A stretch of DNA of 64,000 bases from JASGMR01 sp963664675 (GCA_963664675.2 CAXXLB010000009.1:868001-932000), one strand, 5' to 3'. Counted from the first letter of the stretch, positions 9,901 to 19,179 are shown. The notes: generated from the letters alone by a model not told the origin. Translations and numbers: made by a program.

Positions 9901-11998
9901 CTGTCGGGAAATCAGCATCATAATCTAAAGTGGCAATTCCACCGTCATCTTCCAACCAAGGAGCAAATACATCCTTCAGTTCACCGGCAGAATTGTTATC
10001 CGTAACAACTACAGCAATAGGTATTCCCCAATTCAAAGCTTCCAGTTCTTCGTAATTGTAGCAAGTGTCCGGAGTAAAGCTGAATGTTGGTGGAACACAA
10101 TCTAATTCATATTCACATGTAGCAGTTGCTACTTCACCGGTGACAGTAGTTACTGTCCAGGTGAATGGAGTATTGCCTGTAGGATTCAAGAATACTCCAA
10201 ATTCTTCACAAGGCATTTCAAATTCAATTTCAAATCCGTAGTCTTCTTTAGTGAAAACAAAACCCGAATCTATTGTAACCAAACCATTTATATTCAGTTC
10301 AACATCGGAAATAAAATCAAGATCTTCGAAGAGAAGATTGGAAAGCATACCAACTAATGTATAACCTTCACAAATTTCACATGGGACATCACCACATGGG
10401 CTTCCTTCTACAGCACATTCCAATTCCGGTGTTTTATCAAAGTAAATTCCATCACAAACTTCCAACACTACTGGATAAATACAGCATGTTTCAGGAACAT
10501 CGACTGTAACAACCAAATACGCTGTTCCGTCCATATATGGAACCATATCGGACAGATCTAATTCTTCAGTATAAAGACCCCATTCATTTGCGTAAAGATC
10601 GAAGTCCATCTCATCAACTAATCCAAGGGAATTATACAAAGCAACGTTTACAGATACTTTGGAATCAAACCAGATATCAAGTTCGAGAATTGGATTTTCA
10701 GTTATTACAACACATGAACCGTCGTACTGAACTGCCGAATCATCAGCAAATCCAACACCAGCAACTTCAAAAGGATCAGCCATCACCTGGAAGAACAAAG
10801 TTGTTCCGGCGGTTAATCCATCAGCATCTATAACGCCTATGTTAACCTCGTATGTTCCACCAACCAATTCACCTAATTCGTCATCCAAATCGGCAACATC
10901 TATAACGTATGTAGTTGGCAGATAGAAGTTCTCTGTCAAAGCAATTTCTTCTACGATTTCACCATTGGGATTGACAATTTCTATTCCCCCGATAACTATG
11001 TCATCATCGGCATCGAAGAATTGCAATTGAAGATTAAGAGTGGGTTGCCATTCACAAGCCATAGCACCGACAGTCTTAATCATGAATGGTTTCATAAGCC
11101 ATTCTGCCTTTTTAACTACAGGAGTATGGATCGCGCCAACATAAACGATGACCTGATCCGAACCATCTGTATATCCGGTTTTTTCTCCAGTCACCGTAAT
11201 GACACAAAAATCACCTTCATCAGCTGTTTCAGCTAATGTAACCAATCCATCAGCATCAACCGTTGCAACAGAATTATCACTACTTTCGTATGAGACCACT
11301 GCATCGGCAGGATTCGTCGTTACATTGAGCTGTACCGGATCGTTATCAGCTTTAACAATTGTAAATTCAATTTCATCAGGTTCAACAGTTACACCTACAA
11401 CAGGCATCTCTGCAACAGTTACAGGAATTCTAACTGTTTTTGGGAGATTGCCTAACAATGTACCTGTTATGACTATTTCTCCACTACCCGCAGCAACTGG
11501 AACAACAACATATTCTGTTTCTGAAACATATTCCAGATTAACACAGTCAGGAGCAACCAAATCATATTCTGCACCACTCGGTCCGGAAATTGACAAAGCT
11601 CCACTACCAGAACCCATAACTAATGATAAAGGATCTGGGGTTGTCTCAACTGTAAACTCTACTTGAGGTTGTGGGTTAACTGTTACATCTACATATTTCT
11701 TTTCACTAGGATTAGCACCATCCTTTGTTCCTTGAACTTCAATCCTAGTGTTTCCTGCTGCAACAGCAGTAACCAGTCCACTCGAATTAACGGTAGCGAT
11801 ACCTGTATTCTCACTGGTATAGTTGATTGTTGCATCAGCTGGATTAACTGTTGCGTTAATTTGTCCAGTTGGAGTAGTACCGAGAGTAAACTCGAGGGAA
11901 GTTGTAGTAAGGTCTAATTTTACTGTGACCTTCACACACCCAACTATGACTATAGCAACTAGCAATGCCACTAGTGAGATCTTAGCAAGCTTTTTCAC
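6977..11998 (-). CDS. Giant Cys-rich surface lipoprotein with bacterial Ig-like (Big_2) domains
   Basis: 1673 residues from a GTG at 11998, preceded by GGGGGTG at a spacing of six to seven. The lipobox is VIVGC (Cys21). Residues about 28-110 and 200-285 are Big_2/BID_2-type Ig domains (S-x-N-x-x-I-A-T-V-x-x-x-G-L-V). The rest is a chain of beta-rich modules with repeated phrases such as D-N-x-x-P-x-I and (W/L)xFPE(I)C. They contain some seventy Cys residues, many in CC, CGxC and CxxC pairs, which is unusual for an exported protein. Disulfide or metal cross-linking in a surface layer or sheath is a reasonable guess, but nothing in the sequence proves it. No catalytic domain was recognised. Two consensus-like promoters precede it, so it is probably strongly expressed. 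Confidence 0.75.
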   Translation of the reverse strand: MKKLAKISLVALLVAIVIVGCVKVTVKLDLTTTSLEFTLGTTPTGQINATVNPADATINYTSENTGIATVNSSGLVTAVAAGNTRIEVQGTKDGANPSEKKYVDVTVNPQPQVEFTVETTPDPLSLVMGSGSGALSISGPSGAEYDLVAPDCVNLEYVSETEYVVVPVAAGSGEIVITGTLLGNLPKTVRIPVTVAEMPVVGVTVEPDEIEFTIVKADNDPVQLNVTTNPADAVVSYESSDNSVATVDADGLVTLAETADEGDFCVITVTGEKTGYTDGSDQVIVYVGAIHTPVVKKAEWLMKPFMIKTVGAMACEWQPTLNLQLQFFDADDDIVIGGIEIVNPNGEIVEEIALTENFYLPTTYVIDVADLDDELGELVGGTYEVNIGVIDADGLTAGTTLFFQVMADPFEVAGVGFADDSAVQYDGSCVVITENPILELDIWFDSKVSVNVALYNSLGLVDEMDFDLYANEWGLYTEELDLSDMVPYMDGTAYLVVTVDVPETCCIYPVVLEVCDGIYFDKTPELECAVEGSPCGDVPCEICEGYTLVGMLSNLLFEDLDFISDVELNINGLVTIDSGFVFTKEDYGFEIEFEMPCEEFGVFLNPTGNTPFTWTVTTVTGEVATATCEYELDCVPPTFSFTPDTCYNYEELEALNWGIPIAVVVTDNNSAGELKDVFAPWLEDDGGIATLDYDADFPTGVVPYGYTIEATLVIDKAAVLAAGEGDVVLGVSAEDIVCNTGSDSFDFHIDVEAPIVYFGQACGDSYDCIIPCYSEDSMLQWFIIEENVGTIELEVSDGYLNGVEGQTSVTIDATNVDDQMLWSFPEICGTISATMTVTDACGNETVEAIEAEIDNIPPSIEVFETGIVDECDSSTTTLLWCVSEECSTATVYIWINEGFLEDYGAGIVEEVISFPFDMIGYYSPLYGTLYKSTYASVDADEVVWNFSGAMKCETLKAIIVAGDSCAFKDYACEDFENCGIFEEIEAIVPGTIEFVEDIVELLLPVIFGGTDPESIIDYITLYNMIKEYVEKNEDLIEEYADMFANITLEDVASLLEALLNDNNFDVEYLENDTIIHNAEWDAWISVYCPSLIDLPLGLEDNCGTQRFEIAWEIGPMIDSLGCINPENVWIVTNYPYVPCGVDVPAVEGEYEYPVLELLERNIANYESPFADNVYVDYVGYPSLFGRAVSEVVDALLDMDIEVEPDYTWLEGFLYFCTPKLDCETFTATLMYKDSCWEEGYEIPAIPSSVQIDNVRPELSVDVTDPTCGATDIFFTVTATDGSYFYESTIPGTITTSAGTVTPFNTGTMNPNVFIQTYQWQLPDLNCEDVTLTATVDNICCEDPQMYCCDLDLSAVWSKTFTIDNVMPEGEATITGENVSYCGDKVAVTATEVTIEWAIEGADSVEVDVSDGDLSELVALFDGETYPSTTGTIIWDLTGVTDKEVYATVTGIDNCGNCIQEIVAATLSAYVDNTAPVITIELDGDVDTCESTSATLVVTVTDPNLVCNELCSTPYHVGNVTTNIGTLTEDEIWAECGCGGAVTFKTLWNFGTVDGATLTAQVVAWDLLGNTATETFTDGYVDNAAPVINSFNISTPGATVLQFCWNATDTDFSNMTIDYSVDGGDIEKEIYLDPTACATVEIPVWASIVATATAFDAQPCCHETESATVLYNLP

Positions 11999-12047
11999 AC
12001 ATTACACCCCCTAAATTATGGTTTAAATAAATTATTTCCATAGTACC

Positions 12048-12077
12048 ATTATACACCAAACTTGTAGATTTCTTCAA
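12048..12077 (-). promoter_or_regulatory. Promoter of the Ig-like lipoprotein gene (proximal)
   Basis: On the minus strand TTGAAG is followed after 18 bases by a perfect TATAAT. The -10 box ends about 50 bases before the GTG start, giving a short leader. Confidence 0.65.
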
Positions 12078-12137
12078 TATTATACGTCCCGATAAAAAAA
12101 TGTTTTTTTGTGCAAAATATTTTTTCTTTATTATACA

Positions 12138-12167
12138 AATATATCAAAAACACCTCTCTTTTGTCAA
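12138..12167 (-). promoter_or_regulatory. Second candidate promoter of the Ig-like lipoprotein gene (distal)
   Basis: On the minus strand a perfect TTGACA is followed after 18 bases by TATATT. It would give a leader of about 135 bases. The stretch 12015-12182 otherwise holds no gene. Confidence 0.5.
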
Positions 12168-12182
12168 GAAAATAAGCATATT

Positions 12183-12278
12183 TCAGGCCTTTAAACCTAA
12201 ATATGCATCAGTTTCTGGAATTTTTGATAAATTTTCGATTACACTTAAGTTACCAAATTCAGTTTCAAAGCTTTTCAT
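12183..12278 (-). CDS. Possible 31-residue ORF overlapping the end of miaB
   Basis: An ATG inside the last codons of miaB (out of frame) opens a 31-codon frame beginning MKSFETEFGNL with ordinary amino-acid composition. The nearest Shine-Dalgarno-like sequence, GGAG, is eleven bases upstream. It could be a translationally coupled small protein, the remnant of a longer gene, or chance. I do not recognise it. Confidence 0.2.
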   Translation of the reverse strand: MKSFETEFGNLSVIENLSKIPETDAYLGLKA

Positions 12279-13578
12279 GAGCCATTTCTCCAAAAAGTAA
12301 CCCTGCCGAAACTTTTTTAACCTTTACAGTGACTTTCTCTCCTACTACGACATTTGAGTCAAAGGGAAAAACTACAAGTTTATTGTTATTTATTCTACCA
12401 TAGTAATCACCGTTTTTCATTGTTCCTTCAGTAATTACTTTAAGTTTTTTATTCATGTAATACAAATTTGCTTCATAATTTATACTTTTCTGCAAATCCA
12501 TCAACACCTGTAACCTTTCAGCTTTTACCTCATGAGGAACGTTGTCTTTAATATTTTCAGCAGATAACGTTCCGCTCCTGGGAGAATACAATGCAAGATT
12601 CAATCTCTCAAAACCGGCTTCTTTAACCAGATCGACGGACTCCTGGAAATCCGCTTCCGTTTCTCCTGGAAATCCAACTATTATATCCGATCCAAGAACG
12701 GCATCGGGAATATTTTCTTTTATTTTTTTAACAAGAATTAAATAATCTTCTTTCGTATATCTCCTGTTCATTGCTTTCAATATTTTATTACTACCGGCCT
12801 GGACAGGCAGATGAATAAATCTCGAGATCTTCTTTTCTTCAGAGATAACTTTTATCAAATCATCGGAAAAATCAGAAGGGTATGAAGTCAGAAACCATAT
12901 TCTTTCTATTCCATCTATCTTGCAGGTTTCTTTCAATAGTTCAGCAAGCGATGTGTTATCATTCAAATCCATTCCATAAGAATCGACATTCTGTCCCAGG
13001 TAAGTTATTTCCTTATAACCTTTCGCCGCCAGTTCTTTAACTTCCATGAGAATATCACTCATATCCCTGCTTTTTTCTCTGCCTCTTGTGTACGGAACTA
13101 TGCAATATGAACAAAACTTATTACATCCATAAATTATTGTCACCCATGCATGATGTTTTGAATCTCTCATTCTTGGCGTTCCAAAATTTATTTCATCCAA
13201 TGAATCTTCGAATTCCGCGAATTTTTCTCCGCTTTTTGCTCTTTTTATCATCGAATCAATACCAACTATACTTCTCGTTCCAAAAATAAAATTGACTTCT
13301 TTTTTCTTTAAGAGGAGGTTTTTTTCTTTTTCCGCCACACATCCGCACAGTCCTATTATTAAATTAGGATTTTTATTTTTCTGCGCCTTTAATCTTCCCA
13401 ATTTTCCATACATTTTATTTTCAGCCTTCTCTCTGACTGCACAACTGTTAATAATCGCGACATCGGCCTTTTCTTGTTCCTCAGTTATTTCGTAACCGTT
13501 TTTATGAAGAATGCCCTTCATAATCTCCGTATCATTCAAATTCATCTGACATCCAAATGTTCTAAAATAAACTTTCAA
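12265..13578 (-). CDS. miaB: tRNA-2-methylthio-N6-dimethylallyladenosine synthase MiaB
   Basis: 437 residues from a TTG at 13578, seven bases after AAGGAGA; the more upstream in-frame start has no ribosome site. MiaB adds a methylthio group to i6A37 of tRNAs reading UNN codons. The N-terminal UPF0004 domain has its three cluster Cys in FGCQMN, NSCAVR and CGCVAE. The radical-SAM domain has the canonical CNKFCSYC and the VPYTRGREKSR motif, and a TRAM-like domain closes the protein. The length is normal for the family. It is followed by 250 bases of mostly non-coding DNA before the divergently regulated lipoprotein gene. Confidence 0.93.
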   Translation of the reverse strand: MKVYFRTFGCQMNLNDTEIMKGILHKNGYEITEEQEKADVAIINSCAVREKAENKMYGKLGRLKAQKNKNPNLIIGLCGCVAEKEKNLLLKKKEVNFIFGTRSIVGIDSMIKRAKSGEKFAEFEDSLDEINFGTPRMRDSKHHAWVTIIYGCNKFCSYCIVPYTRGREKSRDMSDILMEVKELAAKGYKEITYLGQNVDSYGMDLNDNTSLAELLKETCKIDGIERIWFLTSYPSDFSDDLIKVISEEKKISRFIHLPVQAGSNKILKAMNRRYTKEDYLILVKKIKENIPDAVLGSDIIVGFPGETEADFQESVDLVKEAGFERLNLALYSPRSGTLSAENIKDNVPHEVKAERLQVLMDLQKSINYEANLYYMNKKLKVITEGTMKNGDYYGRINNNKLVVFPFDSNVVVGEKVTVKVKKVSAGLLFGEMAHEKL

Positions 13579-13690
13579 CAGATATTCTCCTTCTCGATAT
13601 TTATTTCCATACAATCTTAATATGATAAGAAAAAAGATGAATAAATACGATAAGTATTATTGACATTATTTTTATGAAATCATTAACTTT

Positions 13691-14941
13691 TTATTTTTCA
13701 TAAACTATTCGGCCTCTTTTAAATACAACTTCAACCGGATTGTAGCACATATGATATTGAATGAATTCATAAGAAGGATAATCAATTATTATCATATCCG
13801 CCAACTTTCCAATATCCAGACTGCCCGTTTCATTCTCTCTGCTGAGCGCCGCTGCCGCATTTATAGTATATGCCGTTATCGCTTCTTCAATTTCCATTCC
13901 CATGTAAAGAGTTGAAAGTAAAATAATGAAAGGGACATACTCAGTGAAACAACTGCCGGGATTAAAGTCGGACGCAATTGCCACTATTGCATTATTCTTT
14001 ATTATCTCTCTCGCATCTGCATACTTTTCTCTCAGGCTGAAAGCGGTTCCAGGTAATAATGTTGCAACGGTATCACTCTTTGCAATTCTTTTTATTCCCT
14101 CTTCAGAAATATTGAGTAAATGATCTGCCGAAGTTGCTCCCAATTCAACAGCAAGCTCAGTTCCACCCAAAGAAACCATTTCATCCGCGTGAATTTTTAA
14201 ACTAAAACCCATCCGTTTTGCTTTTTCCAGAAGTTTTCTTGATTGATCCACCGAAAATACATTTTTTTCACAAAACACATCGCAAAATTCTGCCAATTTA
14301 TATTTCTTTACATAAGGTAAAACCTTTTCTATTATATAGTTTATATATTCGTCCGGATTATCTTTGTATTCATCCGGAATCGAATGAGCACCAAGGTATG
14401 TTGAAATAATATCAATTGGATGGGTGTCATTCAATTCTTTCATTATCTCCAGTTGTTTTATTTCAGTTTTAAAATCAAGGCCATAACCACTTTTTCCTTC
14501 AACGGTGGTAATTCCTAAAGAAAGCATATAATCCAATCTTTTCCTCGCTTTTTGCAGCAATTCATCATAACTCTCTTTTCTGGTCTCTTTTACAGTTGAA
14601 ATAATTCCCCCACCGCTTCTCATTATTTCCATGTAATCTTTTCCCTGAACCCTCATATTGAATTCCTTTTCACGATACCCTCCAAAAACAAAATGAGTAT
14701 GAGAGTCAATGAATCCGGGCATAACAACTTTGCCGGAAGCATCAATTACAGTATATTCATTACTATAATTGTATTTCTTAAAAATATTTTCGGTTTTTCC
14801 GATATCTTTTATATATTCGCCTTCAATTACAAGAGATGAATTCTCAAGAATATTCAAATCCATCATCTCTCCGCCTCTTTTACCATGAATCCCGCTACAG
14901 GTTATCAATTGAGAAGGGTTTTTTATTATATACTTATTCAT
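13691..14941 (-). CDS. hutI: Imidazolonepropionase HutI
   Basis: 416 residues from an ATG that shares one base with the hutU stop (TAATG), so the two are translationally coupled; an upstream TTG is less likely. The enzyme hydrolyses 4-imidazolone-5-propionate to N-formimino-L-glutamate, the third step of histidine breakdown. The amidohydrolase metal motif DSHTHFVFGG, the KIHADE His, the ADHLL His and the ASDFNPGS Asp are all present. The length is typical. No formiminoglutamate-processing gene follows; the next gene is miaB. Confidence 0.93.
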   Translation of the reverse strand: MNKYIIKNPSQLITCSGIHGKRGGEMMDLNILENSSLVIEGEYIKDIGKTENIFKKYNYSNEYTVIDASGKVVMPGFIDSHTHFVFGGYREKEFNMRVQGKDYMEIMRSGGGIISTVKETRKESYDELLQKARKRLDYMLSLGITTVEGKSGYGLDFKTEIKQLEIMKELNDTHPIDIISTYLGAHSIPDEYKDNPDEYINYIIEKVLPYVKKYKLAEFCDVFCEKNVFSVDQSRKLLEKAKRMGFSLKIHADEMVSLGGTELAVELGATSADHLLNISEEGIKRIAKSDTVATLLPGTAFSLREKYADAREIIKNNAIVAIASDFNPGSCFTEYVPFIILLSTLYMGMEIEEAITAYTINAAAALSRENETGSLDIGKLADMIIIDYPSYEFIQYHMCYNPVEVVFKRGRIVYEK

Positions 14942-16962
14942 TAACAATTATCTCCAAACACTCTGTCAATCAATTCATCATTTGCAATATACGGAATAGT
15001 TATATGGTCTCCGGACTCATTTTCTTTGTTCCAGGAAATGGAGGTCCGGATGGAGTTTTCATTTCTCGCCCATGCTCTTCTCGCAACTCCTCCCATAACA
15101 TCCCAGGGGATGGCCCTTTTTATTATTTCATCTACCCTTCTGCTGCCATCCAAAACAAGACCGAAGCCACCGTTAATAGCTTTGCCTATCCCCACTCCAC
15201 CGCCATTATGAAGTGAAACAAGACTCATTCCTCTCGAAGCATTTCCCGCAAAACAATGTGTTGACATATCGGCCATAACATTGCTTCCATCCTTTATATT
15301 GGAAGTTTCTCTATACGGGGAATCCGTTCCTCCGGTATCGTGATGGTCCCTTCCCAGCATTACAGGACCTATTTCTCCATCTCTCACCATTCTATTGAAC
15401 TCTAAAGCGATTTTTTCTCTGCCTGCAGCGTCCTGATACAGGATTCTCGCTTGTGTACCGACCACCAGATTATTTTTGTCTGCGTCTCTTATCCAGATAT
15501 AATTGTCCCTATCCTGAGATCTTCTTTCAGGATCTATACAGGACATGGCCGCTCTGTCCGTTTTTAAAAGATCTTCCTTTTTCCCGGTTAAACAGACCCA
15601 TCTGAAAGGACCATAACCAAAATCAAATAACAGGGGGCCCATTATGTCTTCAACATAGGAAGGAAATATGAAGCCCTCACTTGTATCTATACCGTTTTTA
15701 GAGATGCTTTTTTCACCGGCATCAAAAATTGCTTTCATAAAGCTATTTCCATAATCAAAAAAATAAGTACCTCTTTCGTGAAGTTCCTTTATTAATTTAA
15801 AATGCTTTTTCAGGGATTCATCAACTAACTTTTTGAGCTTTTCCCTGTCACTATTGAGCAATTCCGTTCTTTCTTCAAAAGTTATCCCCGAAGGGCAGTA
15901 TCCTCCATCATATGGGGCATGACAAGAAGTTTGATCGGATAAAAGATCTATTTTTATTCTTTTATCAACGGCATATTGCAGTAAATCCACTATATTTCCT
16001 GAATAAGCAATTGATGTGCTTCTCCCTTCCTTTTTATATTTTTCAGCCTTTTTAAATATATATTCTAAATTATCAGAGGTTTCTTTCACCCAACCCTGAT
16101 CCAATCTTGTTTTTATTCTTGAATAATCAACTTCGGCAATAATTCCCACTCCATTGGCAATTTCTACAGACTTTGCCTGTGCTCCACTCATTCCACCCAG
16201 TCCGGAACTTACGAAAAGATATCCCTTTAAATCTTCATCTTCTTTTATTCCGTATTTTATTCTTCCCGCATTGAGAAGAGTATTGAATGTTCCATGCACT
16301 ATTCCCTGAGGCCCTATATACATCCAGCCGCCCGCCGTCATCTGTCCATAATTTGCAACTCCTAAAGATTGAGATTTAATCCATTGTTCCTGATTATCAA
16401 ACATACCAACCATCAAAGAGTTAGTTATTATGACTCTCGGGCTTTCCTTGGAAGATTTAAATAAGCCAAGTGGATGCCCTGATGAAACAACGAGAGTTTG
16501 ATTATCTTCCAATTCTTCAAGATACTTTTTTATAAGCCTGTATTGCATCCAGTTCTGACAAACCTGGCCGGTTTCGCCATAAGTGACAAGTTCATAAGGA
16601 TAAAGGGCAACTTCAAAATCAAGGTTATTGTCTATCATTACCTGAAAGGCTTTCCCTTCAATACATTTTCCTTTATATTCATCTATATTTTTCCCATAGA
16701 TTTTCCCCCGCGGTCTGTATCTGTATCCATATATCCTTCCTCTCGTTTCCAGTTCTTCCAAAAATTCAGACGCGAGCGCTTCGTGAAGATTTTCAGGTAT
16801 ATACCTCAAAGCATTTTTAAGAGCTAACTTTTTTTCCTTTCTGTTGAGAAGCAATTCCCTCTTGGGAGCCCTCCTGATATTATTTATAAATTCCGGATAG
16901 TCTGGCAATTCTTCATCAAGAGTTATTCTCATAGCATTTTTTATACTTTGATTTTCGATCAT
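14941..16962 (-). CDS. hutU: Urocanate hydratase HutU (long form)
   Basis: 673 residues; ATG eight bases after AGGAGG. Urocanase converts urocanate to 4-imidazolone-5-propionate using tightly bound NAD as electrophile. The core motifs YETGQVCQNW-like, GQMTAGGWMYIGPQGI, SGLGGMSGAQ and DQTSCHAPYDGGYCPSG are intact. At about 670 residues it belongs to the longer class shared with some anaerobes and eukaryotes rather than the roughly 550-residue proteobacterial class. It forms a two-gene operon with hutI. The histidine ammonia-lyase that would supply its substrate is not in the window. Confidence 0.94.
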   Translation of the reverse strand: MIENQSIKNAMRITLDEELPDYPEFINNIRRAPKRELLLNRKEKKLALKNALRYIPENLHEALASEFLEELETRGRIYGYRYRPRGKIYGKNIDEYKGKCIEGKAFQVMIDNNLDFEVALYPYELVTYGETGQVCQNWMQYRLIKKYLEELEDNQTLVVSSGHPLGLFKSSKESPRVIITNSLMVGMFDNQEQWIKSQSLGVANYGQMTAGGWMYIGPQGIVHGTFNTLLNAGRIKYGIKEDEDLKGYLFVSSGLGGMSGAQAKSVEIANGVGIIAEVDYSRIKTRLDQGWVKETSDNLEYIFKKAEKYKKEGRSTSIAYSGNIVDLLQYAVDKRIKIDLLSDQTSCHAPYDGGYCPSGITFEERTELLNSDREKLKKLVDESLKKHFKLIKELHERGTYFFDYGNSFMKAIFDAGEKSISKNGIDTSEGFIFPSYVEDIMGPLLFDFGYGPFRWVCLTGKKEDLLKTDRAAMSCIDPERRSQDRDNYIWIRDADKNNLVVGTQARILYQDAAGREKIALEFNRMVRDGEIGPVMLGRDHHDTGGTDSPYRETSNIKDGSNVMADMSTHCFAGNASRGMSLVSLHNGGGVGIGKAINGGFGLVLDGSRRVDEIIKRAIPWDVMGGVARRAWARNENSIRTSISWNKENESGDHITIPYIANDELIDRVFGDNC

Positions 16963-17102
16963 TCATCATTCCTCCTTTTTTAAAATTTTATCAAAGAAAA
17001 GAAATGAAAAGTATTCTGTTTATAAAGATTTTCATCAAATTATATCTAAATATAACTTATTTATGCTATTTTCTAATTAATGATACACTTATGGAGGATT
17101 TT

Positions 17103-18476
17103 ATGTTAAAAAAACTATTTGGCGTTGTAGAAGGTTTTTATGGTTTTCCATGGAGTATGGCGGACAGAAAGGAGATAATAACTTTTCTGGGCAGGAAAAA
17201 TTTAAATACATACATTTATGCTCCTAAAGATGATCCTTTACACCGCTTCAAATGGAAAAAAAGTTATGACAAGGATTTTGTTGAAAAATTCAGAGTATTG
17301 ATCAACCATAGTATAAACAACAATATAAGTATTTCTTACGCTATAAGTCCGGGACAATCCATTAAATATTCTTCAAAAGAGGATGAAAATATTTTAACAG
17401 AGAAGTTTTCACTTTTTTACGATTTAGGAGTAAGAATTTTTTCTCTCTTTTTAGATGACATTCCGGAAAAAATTGAAAATACAGATGATTCAAAAAAATT
17501 CAAAAATCTTTTCAAAGCACAGTCTCATTTCATTAATGAAATAAACATTAAATTGAAAAAAATTGACAAATCAAATTCTCTGATCATATGCCCCACGATC
17601 TATAGGGGGAACCCATTTAATGATGAATCAAAAACATTTAAAGAAGAATTGAATAAAGATATTTATATTTTCTGGACGGGTCCGGAAGTCTGTTCAGAGA
17701 ATATTCCCGTTTCAGATGCTTTGAATTTCACAGATGGATTCGGTGTGGAGCCTTTATACTGGGATAATTTTCCCGTTAATGATGCATCTATGGTATCTGA
17801 ATTACATATAGGCGAATATAAAGGCAGGGACCCGGAATTATTAAACTGCTCCAACGGTATATTGTTAAATCCGATGAATCAGGCACATGCATCAAAAATT
17901 GCAATAAGTCAATTATCTGATTATATAAAAGATCCTATAAATTATAATCCGAAAGTTTCTCATAAAAAGGCCATCGAAGAAATCGCTCCGAAATGTTCAA
18001 AAAGTTTTTATGCTTTTTCAAAATTTTGTACCAAAAGCCCTCTAGACAATAAAAAGCCTGTTATATATGAAAAAATTATGAATCCTGTTATCAATAAACT
18101 GGAGAGTGGAAATATCACATCCGGATTGAAATTATTAAACAAAAATATTATGGGAATTGATAAAATAACGATTGATATAACAAAAAACTGTGATGAAAGA
18201 CTTTTAAAAGAAATCAAGAATTGGCTGGATGAATTGAAAAACTGGAATGAAACTCTGAAAATTACAATGTGTCTGATAAATAGTTATATAAACTCCTATT
18301 CAAATGGAGTGATGTTAATTAAAAAGAAACCCGAAATTGAAAAAAATATAGAATTACTGGAAAGTAAATTAATAGAATTAATAAAGCAAAAAACAGACAT
18401 TGGAGGAAATATTTTCAGAGAATTTGTTTATAAAAATTTATTAAAAGCCAGGGGATACCTGACACTCTATGTATAA
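17103..18476 (+). CDS. GH84-type beta-N-acetylglucosaminidase
   Basis: 457 residues from an ATG five bases after GGAGG; a longer upstream frame lacks a ribosome site. The opening GVVEGFYGFPW is the signature of glycoside hydrolase family 84 (O-GlcNAcase, NagH and NagJ hexosaminidases), and the catalytic Asp pair lies in LFLDDIPE (Asp118-Asp119). Members remove terminal beta-GlcNAc by substrate-assisted catalysis. There is no signal peptide, so it should act in the cytoplasm on imported glycans or on modified protein. It lacks the carbohydrate-binding modules of clostridial toxins. It overlaps rnhB by eight bases and is transcribed divergently from hutU. Confidence 0.85.
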   Translation: MLKKLFGVVEGFYGFPWSMADRKEIITFLGRKNLNTYIYAPKDDPLHRFKWKKSYDKDFVEKFRVLINHSINNNISISYAISPGQSIKYSSKEDENILTEKFSLFYDLGVRIFSLFLDDIPEKIENTDDSKKFKNLFKAQSHFINEINIKLKKIDKSNSLIICPTIYRGNPFNDESKTFKEELNKDIYIFWTGPEVCSENIPVSDALNFTDGFGVEPLYWDNFPVNDASMVSELHIGEYKGRDPELLNCSNGILLNPMNQAHASKIAISQLSDYIKDPINYNPKVSHKKAIEEIAPKCSKSFYAFSKFCTKSPLDNKKPVIYEKIMNPVINKLESGNITSGLKLLNKNIMGIDKITIDITKNCDERLLKEIKNWLDELKNWNETLKITMCLINSYINSYSNGVMLIKKKPEIEKNIELLESKLIELIKQKTDIGGNIFREFVYKNLLKARGYLTLYV

Positions 18477-19170
18477 AAAAACTTCTGATAAATGTAGCGA
18501 AACAAATGATGACCTTTTTATTTTTGATAAAAAATTCATAAAAAGATACGGAATAATTGCAGGAATGGATGAAGCGGGAAGAGGTCCTTTGGCAGGTCCG
18601 GTAGTTACGGCTATTGTCATTTCACGAAATATTCCGGAAGGAGTTAATGACTCAAAAAAATTGACCCCGCAAAAAAGGGAAGAACTGTTTCAAAAAATAA
18701 CTACAAATTGTTATTATGCCATTGGGATTTCTTCAGCAGAAGAAATAGATGCTTACAATATCCTGGGGGCAACAAAAATTTCACTGAGAAGGGCACTGTC
18801 AAACTTGAAATTAAAACCTCAACATATAATAATAGATGGTAAATATATAGATATTTTTCACAACAGCGAGTGTATAATCGAAGGGGATTCAAAAAGTTGC
18901 TCGATCGCTTCCGCTTCTATTATCGCAAAGGTCTATAGAGATAATTTAATGAAAATGATTCACGAAATATATCCTCAATATAATTTTCAAAAGAACAAAG
19001 GTTATGGAACCAGGGAACATATGAAAGCTTTAGAAAATTACGGCCCCACTCCTCTCCACAGATTGACATATAAACCCGTAAAAAAAATGATAAAATTTGA
19101 TGTTGTGAAAAAATGGATAGACGATTCTTTGATAAAAAGAGAAAGATTATTTAAATTAGGAATTTTTTAG
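18469..19170 (+). CDS. rnhB: Ribonuclease HII
   Basis: 233 residues. The enzyme nicks RNA-DNA hybrids at embedded ribonucleotides during replication and repair. The family motif MDEAGRGPLAGP, the NDSKKLT motif, IIDG and GDSKSCSIASASIIAKVYRD supply the four acidic metal ligands. The N-terminus carries about 25 extra residues before the catalytic core. The start codon overlaps the end of the GH84 gene, so the two are probably co-transcribed, followed by mazG nine bases later. Confidence 0.95.
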   Translation: MYKKTSDKCSETNDDLFIFDKKFIKRYGIIAGMDEAGRGPLAGPVVTAIVISRNIPEGVNDSKKLTPQKREELFQKITTNCYYAIGISSAEEIDAYNILGATKISLRRALSNLKLKPQHIIIDGKYIDIFHNSECIIEGDSKSCSIASASIIAKVYRDNLMKMIHEIYPQYNFQKNKGYGTREHMKALENYGPTPLHRLTYKPVKKMIKFDVVKKWIDDSLIKRERLFKLGIF

Positions 19171-19179
19171 GAGATTTTT

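Noticed and set aside
11199..11666. 155-codon plus-strand ORF antisense to the Ig-like lipoprotein gene
   Set aside because: It lies wholly within a 1673-codon gene with clear domains, has Ser/Thr-rich shadow composition and no ribosome site.
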